A DNA stretch of 64,000 nucleotides. Origin: UBA4055 sp964648295 (GTDB lineage: Bacteria > UBA4055). The notes under the pieces are model-generated. The model was not told where the DNA came from and ran no database searches. It saw only the letters and a program-made list of their open reading frames with translations. This document shows positions 50,350 to 58,897 of the stretch, in pieces. The stretch's first letter is position 1, and every line of letters starts with the position of its first letter. The translations under genes were made by a program, and so were the position numbers. The DNA lies in assembly GCA_964648295.1 (NCBI GenBank), contig CAZYNH010000006.1, positions 1 through 64,000 of the forward strand. Direction: 5' to 3'.

Positions 50350-51234
50350 TTATATATGCTCTACTTCGTAATTAAAACCTTTGAGCCGGGATATGGCTTC
50401 CGCAAGATGCTTACGGTGACAATAATCGGGATCAGCTTCAAAACAGGTCAGTGCGATTCTTTCATATTTATTCAACAGATTTAATATCGTTTTCTGTAAT
50501 TCAACTGTATTTAAAAGATTATTCTGTTTATACTCTTCAAACAAATTCCGGTAATCCTCAAAAGTCTCTAATTTTTCTCTTTTATCCGTTTCAATCCCGA
50601 CTTCGGGAATATGCAGGTAATCAATTCCGACACTCTCACAATATTTTTTTAGTCTCGACTTAGTAAATCCATACTTCATACTCTGAGCATTTTTTCTGAC
50701 ATCAACCAAAAGCTTTATATCATTCTTTATAAGTCTGTTCAAATATTCCTCAATCGAAATACCCTCATATCCAAGCGTAAACAGGATCGTTCTGTTTCCT
50801 AAAGGAATCGCTTCTTTTACTTTTTCGAATTCGTTATGACTGAGCCTTTCTTCTGCCACTTTACTTTTTATCGCATAGTAAGGAAATTCAATATAAGTAT
50901 GTTTCATAACCGAACTCACACTCTTATTTCCATATTCGGATTTGATCTGTCTTAAAATTTCTTCATCTTCCCTATTGAGCTGTCCGATATAATCATTCAT
51001 ATCTTTCTTAATTATTTTCGTATCCGTTTCAGACAAAAACTCCCTTTTCACCATTGCGTTAACATCTGCATAAGCGGAATAGGAAAAACATCCGTAGTTG
51101 TAAGGCACAAAATCATATACCGGTTTTACCTGCTTCCGGGTAAATAAAAACAAAAGCTTCTGGAAGTGGATCTTATCCAGTTCATCATTAAAATTTTGCA
51201 ACAAAGCCAGTATTATTTTTCTTCTGTAGAACAT
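50350..51234 (-). CDS. DUF488-domain protein with Panacea-like N-terminus
   Basis: A 294-residue protein. The C-terminal half (about 150-285) is DUF488: ILFTLGYEGISIEEYLNRL, LLVDVRKNAQSMKYGFTK, and ALTCFEADPDYCHRKHLAEA with conserved Cys, Asp and His. The N-terminal 120 residues (KIHFQKLLFLFTRKQVKPVY, YGCFSYSAYADV) resemble the Panacea/DUF4065 antitoxin-chaperone domain. DUF488 is linked to nucleic-acid processing or modification but its reaction is unsettled. It is four bases upstream of the hydrolase remnant. Confidence 0.7.
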   Translation of the reverse strand: MFYRRKIILALLQNFNDELDKIHFQKLLFLFTRKQVKPVYDFVPYNYGCFSYSAYADVNAMVKREFLSETDTKIIKKDMNDYIGQLNREDEEILRQIKSEYGNKSVSSVMKHTYIEFPYYAIKSKVAEERLSHNEFEKVKEAIPLGNRTILFTLGYEGISIEEYLNRLIKNDIKLLVDVRKNAQSMKYGFTKSRLKKYCESVGIDYLHIPEVGIETDKREKLETFEDYRNLFEEYKQNNLLNTVELQKTILNLLNKYERIALTCFEADPDYCHRKHLAEAISRLKGFNYEVEHI

Positions 51235-51297
51235 ACTTGAAATTTACTCATTAAATCGCTCATTTACAAGATAATTATATCCCTAAAGTCAATGATT

Positions 51298-51513
51298 TCA
51301 ACTCCTTAATTTCCCTGCTTTTTTATTTGACATTTCTGATAAATTAGGATAATTTTCAAACATGGGGAAAGTATTAACTTCAGCTATACGAAAGTTGTCT
51401 TTCAGGATCAACATTGAGCCTTTGGATAATTTTATGCATGCAGCAAAAGCAGAAACTCTTTTAAAAGTGCTCAAGAATATTACAGAATCATAAGGAACTT
51501 CATATAGATACAT
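51298..51513 (-). CDS. Doubtful small protein, 71 aa
   Basis: This open frame fills most of the gap between the DUF488 gene and the divergent HicB gene. It has an AAGGAG directly against the ATG, which is too close to be an ideal ribosome site. The sequence (YDSVIFLSTFKRVSAFAACI, SEMSNKKAGKLRS) matches nothing I recognise. It may be a gene fragment. Without it, 51235-51530 would hold only divergent promoter space. Confidence 0.25.
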   Translation of the reverse strand: MYLYEVPYDSVIFLSTFKRVSAFAACIKLSKGSMLILKDNFRIAEVNTFPMFENYPNLSEMSNKKAGKLRS

Positions 51514-51530
51514 CTCCTTATAATACGGAT

Positions 51531-51797
51531 TTGATCCTGTACGACGACCGCATCTATGTATTGAGCAGAAAAATAATTTCAGAAGTCACCTACGAAGATA
51601 ATAATTTTATAGTAAGAAACGATGAATTTGACATTACAGCTTGGGGTCAGACCCGCGACAAAGCTCTCGAAGCTTTCGCCTTTACCTTTGACGCATTATA
51701 CAAAAACTATGCGTTAGAAAAAGACGAGAACCTTTCGGACAAAGCTATCGAATTAAAAAATAAACTCAAGTCTATCATAAAGAAAATCACGCAGTAA
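51531..51797 (+). CDS. HicB-like antitoxin
   Basis: An 88-residue protein: FIVRNDEFDITAWGQTRDKA and LEAFAFTFDALYKNYALEKD fit a HicB-type pseudo-nuclease fold of the short, antitoxin-first kind. HicB proteins bind and block the HicA mRNA interferase and repress the operon. The TTG at 51531 is the only start candidate before an upstream stop that retains the N-terminal strand; its ribosome site is weak. Its end and the HicA start share one base. Confidence 0.65.
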   Translation: MILYDDRIYVLSRKIISEVTYEDNNFIVRNDEFDITAWGQTRDKALEAFAFTFDALYKNYALEKDENLSDKAIELKNKLKSIIKKITQ

Positions 51798-52084
51798 TGA
51801 GAGTAAGAAAAGTAAAAGACATCCAGAAAGTATTAAAGAAAAAAGGATTCATCCTCAATCCCGACAAAAATGACCATAAATTCTATTATCTTCACATAAA
51901 CGGCAAAAAACAGAGCATTTTCACATACATCAGCCACGGAAAACAGGAATACGACAAGAACCTAATGAATCTGATCAAAAATCAACTCAAATTTCCCGAC
52001 CAAAATTCCGCTGAAGACTTCTTCAACTGCCCCATGTCCGGCGGACAATATGTAGCTATGCTTCAGAACGCTGGAAATATCTAA
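51797..52084 (+). CDS. HicA-like toxin
   Basis: A 95-residue basic protein. KVLKKKGFILNPDKNDHKFY carries the HicA double-stranded RNA-binding-like start and the catalytic His in NDHKFYYL, and FTYISHGKQEYD contains the second conserved segment. HicA toxins cleave mRNA. The C-terminal SAEDFFNCPMSGGQYVAML is a less usual extension. It is coupled to the HicB-like gene. Confidence 0.65.
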   Translation: MRVRKVKDIQKVLKKKGFILNPDKNDHKFYYLHINGKKQSIFTYISHGKQEYDKNLMNLIKNQLKFPDQNSAEDFFNCPMSGGQYVAMLQNAGNI

Positions 52085-52093
52085 CACTACGGC

Positions 52094-52417
52094 TCAAACC
52101 AGCTTAAATAATCCCTCAACAACCAGCTCGCGGATGCCGTCGGCGAGCCTCTGCGCACTTGCTTTTGCCCGCACGCTCAGCTTGAGCTCTTCAAGGTCGG
52201 CCAGAACTTCCATTTTCGCCACAAGCTTCTTGAAACCCGCGCCCGTCAGGTCACCATCGGCGAGCATCTCAATCCACCCTTCGAGCTTCCCGGCCTGCTT
52301 ACGAACAAATTCCGCCTTATCGTCCTTCGCATCAGACACAAGCTTTATAAGCTCATCCTTCAAAAGAACCTTGCCCTCATCAGCCAGACCGCCTATATAA
52401 TCGGAAAATTTACTCAA
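52094..52417 (-). CDS. Hypothetical helical protein, 107 aa
   Basis: A helical protein rich in Lys, Leu, Ala and Asp (LLKDELIKLVSDAKDDKAEF, VLADLEELKLSVRAKASAQR). No signal peptide and no family is recognised. It is nine bases downstream of the lipoprotein gene and likely co-transcribed. GC content is visibly higher than in the flanking TA genes, so it may belong to the older chromosome. Confidence 0.55.
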   Translation of the reverse strand: MSKFSDYIGGLADEGKVLLKDELIKLVSDAKDDKAEFVRKQAGKLEGWIEMLADGDLTGAGFKKLVAKMEVLADLEELKLSVRAKASAQRLADGIRELVVEGLFKLV

Positions 52418-52426
52418 AGCACCCTC

Positions 52427-52894
52427 CTATCGCCTGCCATTATTTTTCAAATACTCGGTCGAGATCGCAATATCAAATGCCTCACCCAGAACCTTCGCTG
52501 CCTCCTGAAAATACACCGCCCCGAACGCACCCGGCCCGCTTTCCCTATAATCCTTCACATCATCGGCAAACAAACCGAAAATCTTATCGAACTGCTTTAC
52601 CGTATCGCTGTTATCCGCACCCTTACCTTTCTCGAATTCATAAGCCTTTCTGAAATTAAGCACCGCATCTTCGATCCTTCCCGCATTATCCTCATAAGAC
52701 CTGTGATCAAAACTTTCGACCAGCAAAGTCATTTCCGCCTTAAGACCCGTCAGATTAGCATAAGTGGCAATATCGAAATAGCTGACCGGAACCGTAACAC
52801 ACGCCGAAAGACTGAGCAGAAGAAAAACAGCCGCAATATAGAACGAACCAATTTTACTCTTCCCTGCTACCAGCTTAACATCAATATTCGCCAT
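52427..52894 (-). CDS. Putative lipoprotein
   Basis: A protein of 155 residues. A basic N-terminus and hydrophobic stretch (IGSFYIAAVFLLLSLSAC) end in the lipobox LSAC, so Cys31 or so is lipidated. The mature part is helical (VLNFRKAYEFEKGKGADN, DTVKQFDKIFGLFADDV). I use the ATG at 52894; the in-frame TTG at 52912 overlaps the GAGGG ribosome site. Family unknown. Confidence 0.65.
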   Translation of the reverse strand: MANIDVKLVAGKSKIGSFYIAAVFLLLSLSACVTVPVSYFDIATYANLTGLKAEMTLLVESFDHRSYEDNAGRIEDAVLNFRKAYEFEKGKGADNSDTVKQFDKIFGLFADDVKDYRESGPGAFGAVYFQEAAKVLGEAFDIAISTEYLKNNGRR

Positions 52895-53043
52895 CCCAAA
52901 GATTACCCTCAATTTAAATCAATCCGGTGAGTTACTAAGATGAAAAATTAAAGAATTAAACGAGGAATGTCAAGGTTATTCGGATTTTTGACAGGCGACA
53001 TCTTTATTGGCATGTAGAGCACTCGACGAGTTTGGCCGTTTTT

Positions 53044-56000
53044 TTATTTTTTCAGTTCTGTAATCACAATTTTACCTTTATCCTTAGCTATTTTCTCAAG
53101 GTCAGGCAAAAGTTTGGTTTTATAGATATCATCTTTTTTTCTTTGAAGCACCTTTTTTAGGATTATTTTTTTTGCTTTAAACAGCAAGTTATCTCCAAAC
53201 ATATCAAACTTAGTCAATGCTAATTCACTAAGACCTGATAAAGTTCTAGTAATATCTTCATTTTTAATAGATTCAATAAAATTATTTGTATTTAACTCTA
53301 AAAATTTTTTAAGTTCGTTATCATAAGTATTATTGGTTATTTCAGAAATTCGTCTTAAAAATTGGAATAATGAGGCAATCTCAAGATTGTTATGATTACT
53401 TGATGATAGTTTTTTAAAAAAATCAGATTTGCAGTGTTTTTCAATAATATTTTGATCAATGCAAAGACCAAAATAATAACCCTTAAAAAAGTCACTTATC
53501 CCGATACGATTATAATGTCTATAATCTTTGGTATATATGGCAAGGTATCCATCTAATATTGTTACAATTTTGGGATTACAATTAAATGCTGGATTCTTGT
53601 AAACCTTATTTTTTAGCCTATGCATGATTTCTTGTGCTTGACTAAAATTTAAAACAGGATTTAAAAATGCACGAATTAAAGCAGTATTACTAATTTTTTT
53701 AAATTTTTCAATCGTCCTGTCTTTGTCAATTGACGATAGCACACGGAATAAATCTTCAGCATACGATATTTTGTTAGATTCCAAATATTCCTCAATTTCT
53801 TTAGAAGTTATTGAATCTATAAAATCGGAATTCAAATTATCAACATTCAAGAATTTCGGATTACTTAAAGCATGTAATTTGTTAGGCAGATTAGCAATAA
53901 TTTTTGTGATTGCTTTTGAAGTTTCCTCTTCCAAAACAGTACCTTCAATGTTCAAATATTTTTCAGCAAACTCAGTGAATATCAATAAATAATTTAGATT
54001 AGTTTCACTTTGTAGTTTTTTAATAAATGTTTCTGAAAATACGATTTCATTGATGACTTTATAATATGCTTTAGAGTCTTCAAAATGCTTCCTTAATTCC
54101 ATGACTCTCGCAGTAAAATTTGACAAGCTAGGCTCATTTGCAAATTTATTGAAAATAATATTTTCTCTTAAGTCTTTAGTTAACTGAAGCTTGACAAAAT
54201 CTTTATCCATTTTTGAAAGATCAGAAAGAGATTTAGAGTATTCTGAGAGATTTGCAACTTTTAGTTTTGCTTCAAAAAGAAAATCTTTTCTAGCTTTATG
54301 GTATAAAAATCTTGAAACATTGCTGCCTATTGAAATATCTATGCTATTTATTTCTCTCAGAGATTTAACGAATTGATCGATTTTTAATTTCTTTGCATTT
54401 TCATATTGTTTTTCCCAATCTATATTCCTAAAAAGACCGTCCAATAACTTCTTTGAATCTAATGAAGTGTTTAGCTCCGAAAGCGAATTTGTTATATTTG
54501 ATAATCTTGGCAAATCTAGTATCATTTTTAACCAATCGGGAAATGTGAATGAATGAAGAATCCGGAGTATTGTTTCTGATTCTCTGCACTTTCTACTTAT
54601 TCTTAAGGTCAGTTCGATAATAGAGTTTGTATCAGCTCTTTCATTTTTTCTTAGCACAACAGCAACATCTTCTTCCTTTAATTCAATATTTAAAATATTA
54701 CTGATTTGAATCAATCTTGTGAACGCCAAATAATGTTGTTCGATAAACAGGCTTAGCTTATGTGATTTGAAATAGGATAAATAAGTATCATAGTATTCCC
54801 CCAAACGCACTTTATCAATTTTATCAGAATGTATAAAAATAATATCCAAGGTCGTAGTAACTTGTGAGAATTTAATTTCAGGTTCCTTGATTTCATTTTG
54901 AAGCAAATCAGCAATTTTCCCATCATTTAAGAGTTGCCCGAGGATTTCTTTATCCGACGAATAATGAAGTTTTGAAAGAAGAAACCTTAGTCTAATTTTG
55001 TTTTCTGTGATGTCATAATTGTGGATGTAATTTTGTAACAATGAAAATTTTTTATCTGAGCTAAATGTATTTTCCATATAGTTGAAAGAATCAAATATTA
55101 TTTGAGCATATTCTTTGTGTGGGAAAAAACAGAAATCACTTTGAAAATATTGAAGTATAATTCCCTTTTCCCTAAGCATTAAATTTTCATCGTAGGCACT
55201 TCTTATCGGAATAAAAGGTATATCATTTTTGAATAGTAGGCAGTATGTAAATAATGCATCACTTTTTATCTTGCCTAAATTGTGCTCCTTAAAAAACTGA
55301 TGTAATATTTTATTAGAGTCGATTAGATCAAAAGTAATTGGATTTTCCAGTGAGTTTTTTAATTCCCACATTCGAAGTGCTATATTCAGCTTTAAAAGAT
55401 TCCTATTTGTGTTGTTAAGAATTTTTTGAAAATCCCCTTTGAGCCATGTTAATTTACTTCCATTATCTTTTAATAACTTAGTCTTCTTCCAAATGATGCC
55501 AGATACCTTTTCTTCAAAAGATTCATTTGAATTAATCCAATAGTAATCCATACCCTCAATTTTATTATAGATGCTATCATTCTCCAGAAGATCAACTGTT
55601 TTATAATATCGAGATAGATAAAGAGTGTTAATCCATTTAAGTTTTGAAATTCGTTCACGGATTTTTTGGAACAATTCAATGTTGTCATGAATATTGTCAA
55701 TTACAACAAATGAATAATGGTGAGAAATCTGAATGAGTTCTTCGATTACTTGACTGTCAGAAATTGAGGGATTAGAAAGTTCTAAATAGAAAACTTTTCT
55801 GTTTTGAATTTTTTGAATAATCGAATATGCGAATGTTGTCTTTCCGCTACAAGGGTTACCCAAAATACAGTACTCCTTGAACTGCCCAGTGCTAAATTTG
55901 TTTGCGATAAATCTTATTGTATTCAGCTCTTTCTTACTATAATAAATTGTCTCTTTAAAATTAAAAAATCTATCATTTACAATCTTTTCGCCCTTTTCGA

Positions 56001-56538
56001 GAATCTTGAAAGCTGAAAGTTTTGTTAGGCCACTGTATTCAGATGATGTTTCTTGTTTTAATAGCTCATCTATTTTTATTCTTACTTCAAACGGGCGTTT
56101 ATTGATGTCTCCAATAAGTCTTTTTATAGTTTTTATATAAACTTTAAGCCCGTCTTTTTCAGTGTATAACTGAGTAGTGTCAATATTCTTTTTGATGTAA
56201 TTCGTTTCAGAAATGAATAGAATCCAAAGAGTGCTTATACCTTTGTTTTTCCATTCTGAAATCGTACCTGTTATGGTATCATCAATTTTGTTCTTTTCAT
56301 GTGATTTCTGAGCAGTAACTTGAATACCTATACTTTTCTCTCTATCAATAAGGTCAATGGCTTTTGTATTGATCTTATCGTAGGCTAAATTTTCAAGGTT
56401 TATCAAATTGTATGCAACACTTAGAACCCGAAGAAAGAAGTCTTCTGTCTTGGTCGTCCGATAGTTTCCAAGTTCAATATCCTTCTCTATTCGTGAAACA
56501 TAAGAAGAAAGATTATATTCAATTTCAGTTTCTATCAT
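53044..56538 (-). CDS. SMEK-domain P-loop NTPase (STAND-type defence protein)
   Basis: A 1164-residue protein. Residues about 10-135 match the SMEK domain (TEDFFLRVLSVAYNLINLEN, KAIDLIDREKSIGIQVTAQK), found at the N-terminus of bacterial defence NTPases. The Walker A is GNPCSGKTTF (about 228-237) and the Walker B FVVIDNIHDN (about 276-286). The long helical C-terminus could be a repeat sensor, as in STAND proteins that recognise phage components. It is last in the nine-gene array starting with hsdR, and its start overlaps the 81-residue gene (TGATG). The region is very AT-rich (12 of 60 bases are G or C at 53401-53460), a sign of recent transfer. Confidence 0.75.
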   Translation of the reverse strand: MIETEIEYNLSSYVSRIEKDIELGNYRTTKTEDFFLRVLSVAYNLINLENLAYDKINTKAIDLIDREKSIGIQVTAQKSHEKNKIDDTITGTISEWKNKGISTLWILFISETNYIKKNIDTTQLYTEKDGLKVYIKTIKRLIGDINKRPFEVRIKIDELLKQETSSEYSGLTKLSAFKILEKGEKIVNDRFFNFKETIYYSKKELNTIRFIANKFSTGQFKEYCILGNPCSGKTTFAYSIIQKIQNRKVFYLELSNPSISDSQVIEELIQISHHYSFVVIDNIHDNIELFQKIRERISKLKWINTLYLSRYYKTVDLLENDSIYNKIEGMDYYWINSNESFEEKVSGIIWKKTKLLKDNGSKLTWLKGDFQKILNNTNRNLLKLNIALRMWELKNSLENPITFDLIDSNKILHQFFKEHNLGKIKSDALFTYCLLFKNDIPFIPIRSAYDENLMLREKGIILQYFQSDFCFFPHKEYAQIIFDSFNYMENTFSSDKKFSLLQNYIHNYDITENKIRLRFLLSKLHYSSDKEILGQLLNDGKIADLLQNEIKEPEIKFSQVTTTLDIIFIHSDKIDKVRLGEYYDTYLSYFKSHKLSLFIEQHYLAFTRLIQISNILNIELKEEDVAVVLRKNERADTNSIIELTLRISRKCRESETILRILHSFTFPDWLKMILDLPRLSNITNSLSELNTSLDSKKLLDGLFRNIDWEKQYENAKKLKIDQFVKSLREINSIDISIGSNVSRFLYHKARKDFLFEAKLKVANLSEYSKSLSDLSKMDKDFVKLQLTKDLRENIIFNKFANEPSLSNFTARVMELRKHFEDSKAYYKVINEIVFSETFIKKLQSETNLNYLLIFTEFAEKYLNIEGTVLEEETSKAITKIIANLPNKLHALSNPKFLNVDNLNSDFIDSITSKEIEEYLESNKISYAEDLFRVLSSIDKDRTIEKFKKISNTALIRAFLNPVLNFSQAQEIMHRLKNKVYKNPAFNCNPKIVTILDGYLAIYTKDYRHYNRIGISDFFKGYYFGLCIDQNIIEKHCKSDFFKKLSSSNHNNLEIASLFQFLRRISEITNNTYDNELKKFLELNTNNFIESIKNEDITRTLSGLSELALTKFDMFGDNLLFKAKKIILKKVLQRKKDDIYKTKLLPDLEKIAKDKGKIVITELKK

Positions 56539-56783
56539 CACTTTGCCCTAAGCGGTAATATTAATTCTTTTATGTTTATAAACAATAATAATTTCTTAAT
56601 AAAAAAACTATTCTCAATACCGCTACCGATAGAATAAAGATTTTTTATCCAGCCAATTTCAGGAATCTTATCAACAATATCACTCTTAGCCACAGCCTCG
56701 AGAGTAATCTCTCCCATATCCGGAAGAATATCTTCCCCTCCGCTTGAGAGAATTGATTTTATAAGTAAGTCATTATGGTTCAT
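56538..56783 (-). CDS. Hypothetical protein of the defence array, 81 aa
   Basis: A small protein with no recognised family. The N-terminal half is acidic (GGEDILPDMGEITLEAVAKS), and the C-terminal half contains a hydrophobic, perhaps membrane-associated stretch (FFIKKLLLFINIKELILPL). It overlaps the MBL-fold gene at its start (ATGA) and the NTPase gene at its end, so it is expressed with both. It could be a regulator, an adaptor or a membrane-acting effector. Confidence 0.55.
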   Translation of the reverse strand: MNHNDLLIKSILSSGGEDILPDMGEITLEAVAKSDIVDKIPEIGWIKNLYSIGSGIENSFFIKKLLLFINIKELILPLRAK

Positions 56784-57736
56784 ATGCTATTCATTCTTTT
56801 CAATGTATCCATATAGTTTTCAATTGCTAATCGCAAATCATTGCTGGACTTATCGTTCCTTTTTGTTGTACGAATTTCTTGATTTTCACCTAATCTAGTA
56901 GTGCCTGAAATATAATTCCTTACTCTATAATTTTTTTCGTCATAGTAATCAATTATTACATCACCATCTTTTGTTGTTTTTATTTTTATATTGTTATTCT
57001 TTAACCTATCTCTGATTGCTTGATCAGGATGTGAATATTGATTTGCACGATTTACAGTACAAATTGCAAATTTTGGTTTTACAGCTTTCAAAAATTCATT
57101 TGTCGTGAATCCATTGTCTGATCCGTGGTGCGCTAAAATCAAAATATCTACTTCGTTTTGTACAATATCAAAACCACCTAACCACATACTCACTTCCTCA
57201 CTTTCATGATCACCTAGACTTAGAACTGAAAAATGACCCGATCTGAAAAATTTGATCGATGAGTTGTCGTTTGCTGAAGTTAAATTTATACCTGCTAATT
57301 TTGGATTGAACACTATGTTTTCGGTTGACCATTGTTTGCATTGAGGTAAAGATTTGCAAAATTGTACGTCAAATACCCTGCATTCTACATTGTGTTTCAT
57401 AGTATAATCGTATATTAATTTTACACAATCAACTTGATTCTGTTTACTCTTATCAATAGGGTACCCTGGGCACTCAATTATTTTTGGCATAAGATATTTT
57501 AAAATAGCTTCTAAATCTTTGCTACAACAATGATCTTGATCCCAGCTAGTTATATGTAAAATATCAATTTCAGTTTTGCAGCATTCCTTTAACTCCTCTT
57601 TAACTGACTTAGCATTCGTTTCATTTAATCTTGCCTCAATCAATGTAAATTCATTCCCATCAAAATAAGAAAATGATGATCCCGCTTCACCAATCTGATA
57701 TGCTCTGAACCTTGTGTTTTTTCTTTTATCATCCAT
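56780..57736 (-). CDS. MBL-fold hydrolase (ComEC/Rec2-like), variant metal motif
   Basis: A 318-residue metallo-beta-lactamase-fold protein. The usual HxHxDH reads SWDQDH (residues 64-69 in HITSWDQDHC): the two first histidines are replaced by Ser and Asp while the Asp-His end is kept. Later motifs are present: VLSLGDHES (metal Asp) and LILAHHGSDNGF (metal His). The last 40 residues are disordered and basic. Related ComEC-type domains hydrolyse nucleic acids. GAGG precedes the ATG by about 10 bases. It follows the patatin gene by six bases. Confidence 0.75.
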   Translation of the reverse strand: MDDKRKNTRFRAYQIGEAGSSFSYFDGNEFTLIEARLNETNAKSVKEELKECCKTEIDILHITSWDQDHCCSKDLEAILKYLMPKIIECPGYPIDKSKQNQVDCVKLIYDYTMKHNVECRVFDVQFCKSLPQCKQWSTENIVFNPKLAGINLTSANDNSSIKFFRSGHFSVLSLGDHESEEVSMWLGGFDIVQNEVDILILAHHGSDNGFTTNEFLKAVKPKFAICTVNRANQYSHPDQAIRDRLKNNNIKIKTTKDGDVIIDYYDEKNYRVRNYISGTTRLGENQEIRTTKRNDKSSNDLRLAIENYMDTLKRMNSI

Positions 57737-57742
57737 GATCGT

Positions 57743-58897
57743 CTAACCTCTATTATAATACTTAAATAATTCAGGCGAATTCGCTAAAAGAGTTGCATTT
57801 GCCGCTTCCCGTCCATGCTGTAAAAGAATATCAAAGTCTTTTGTTTTCATTTTCCATAAAGTTGTTTTGTATTCTTTTGCTCTCGTCAATTCTATCTCAT
57901 TCAAATGTTCTGCCTTAAGAAGATTTTTCTTTATATTATCATCACATAAAACATACCTATTGTTTAAAATTTTTTCAACTGAGTTACCAATTTTTATGTA
58001 TACGCCTGAATTTAGATTTTTTTTAAAATGATCCAAAATCATTCTGCATCTCAAAGATCTTACTTGGTCAGTTGCCACATCTATTATATTTTTTTGAAAA
58101 TATGTATTCCTTGATTTTGTATGTAATGGAGCTGACGCATCACTTACAATTACAAAATTTGTATCTTTTCTAAAAGAAAAATCATTATTAGTAGTATCAA
58201 TCAATGACTCGACTCCTAAATTGTCATAAACCCCTCCATCCCAGATGTGCAATTTCTTAAATTCAGGTTTGTATTTTCTTTTTGCTTGACCATCTTCAGG
58301 CTTGTCATATTTAAACCACTCATAATTATCAGTATCCATCCTCAAACAACCAATTAACAAAGGAACAGAAGCTGATGAACACATTGCATCTGCAAGAGAG
58401 ATATCAGGATTTTCTACATAATTAACAATATAGTCACCCATTCTTTTCTGTGGGATAAAGCGGAAGTTCTTACCTGTTTCCACTGTTGTTGCATTGATTG
58501 TCCATCTTGGGTAATCAGGTATGACACTTATTTTTTCATTTATTCGCCAACATTTTTGAATACTACCTGATAATATTTTGGCTCTCCCCTTTGTGAGTAG
58601 CCATGGATTATATAAATGTCTAAGAATAGCATCTAACTGTATATTTTTTTTTGTTAAAATCAATCTAATCGCCGGTACGCAAATACTTGAAAATTCTTGA
58701 CTGGTCGGCCATTTGTAATTGTTGGTTTTATAAATAAGGCCTGTGATTAAAGTACCACCAGACACTGTTGAGAGCATAGAAATGTTACAAAGCATATCCT
58801 CATCTGCTAGTCTTGCTAAGACGCCTAAGTGAAATACTGCAGCTCTTACACCACCACCAGATAAAGCTATTCCTATTTTTAGTTGATTATCTTTCAT
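57743..58897 (-). CDS. Patatin-like phospholipase
   Basis: A 384-residue protein. The oxyanion motif is SGGGVRAAVFHLG (residues 13-25). The nucleophile Ser46 lies in STVSGGT, where the first Gly of GxSxG is Thr. The second catalytic residue is Asp about 220 in IWDGGVYDNLG. Patatins cleave membrane phospholipids and are established effectors of abortive infection (for example CapV in CBASS). I start at 58897 (MKDNQLKIGIALSGGG); its ATG overlaps the end of the upstream MBL gene by 11 bases. No nucleotide cyclase is encoded nearby, so the activator is unknown. Confidence 0.82.
   Translation of the reverse strand: MKDNQLKIGIALSGGGVRAAVFHLGVLARLADEDMLCNISMLSTVSGGTLITGLIYKTNNYKWPTSQEFSSICVPAIRLILTKKNIQLDAILRHLYNPWLLTKGRAKILSGSIQKCWRINEKISVIPDYPRWTINATTVETGKNFRFIPQKRMGDYIVNYVENPDISLADAMCSSASVPLLIGCLRMDTDNYEWFKYDKPEDGQAKRKYKPEFKKLHIWDGGVYDNLGVESLIDTTNNDFSFRKDTNFVIVSDASAPLHTKSRNTYFQKNIIDVATDQVRSLRCRMILDHFKKNLNSGVYIKIGNSVEKILNNRYVLCDDNIKKNLLKAEHLNEIELTRAKEYKTTLWKMKTKDFDILLQHGREAANATLLANSPELFKYYNRG

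Noticed and set aside
43000..52100. Integron-type cassette array
   Set aside because: The toxin-antitoxin genes are dense but lack attC-like inverted repeats between them, and no integrase gene is seen.
52980..53043. Structured RNA or terminator after the NTPase gene
   Set aside because: Short palindromes (CTCGTCGAG, GAGTGCTC) overlap each other and no stable stem followed by a T run is formed on the minus strand.
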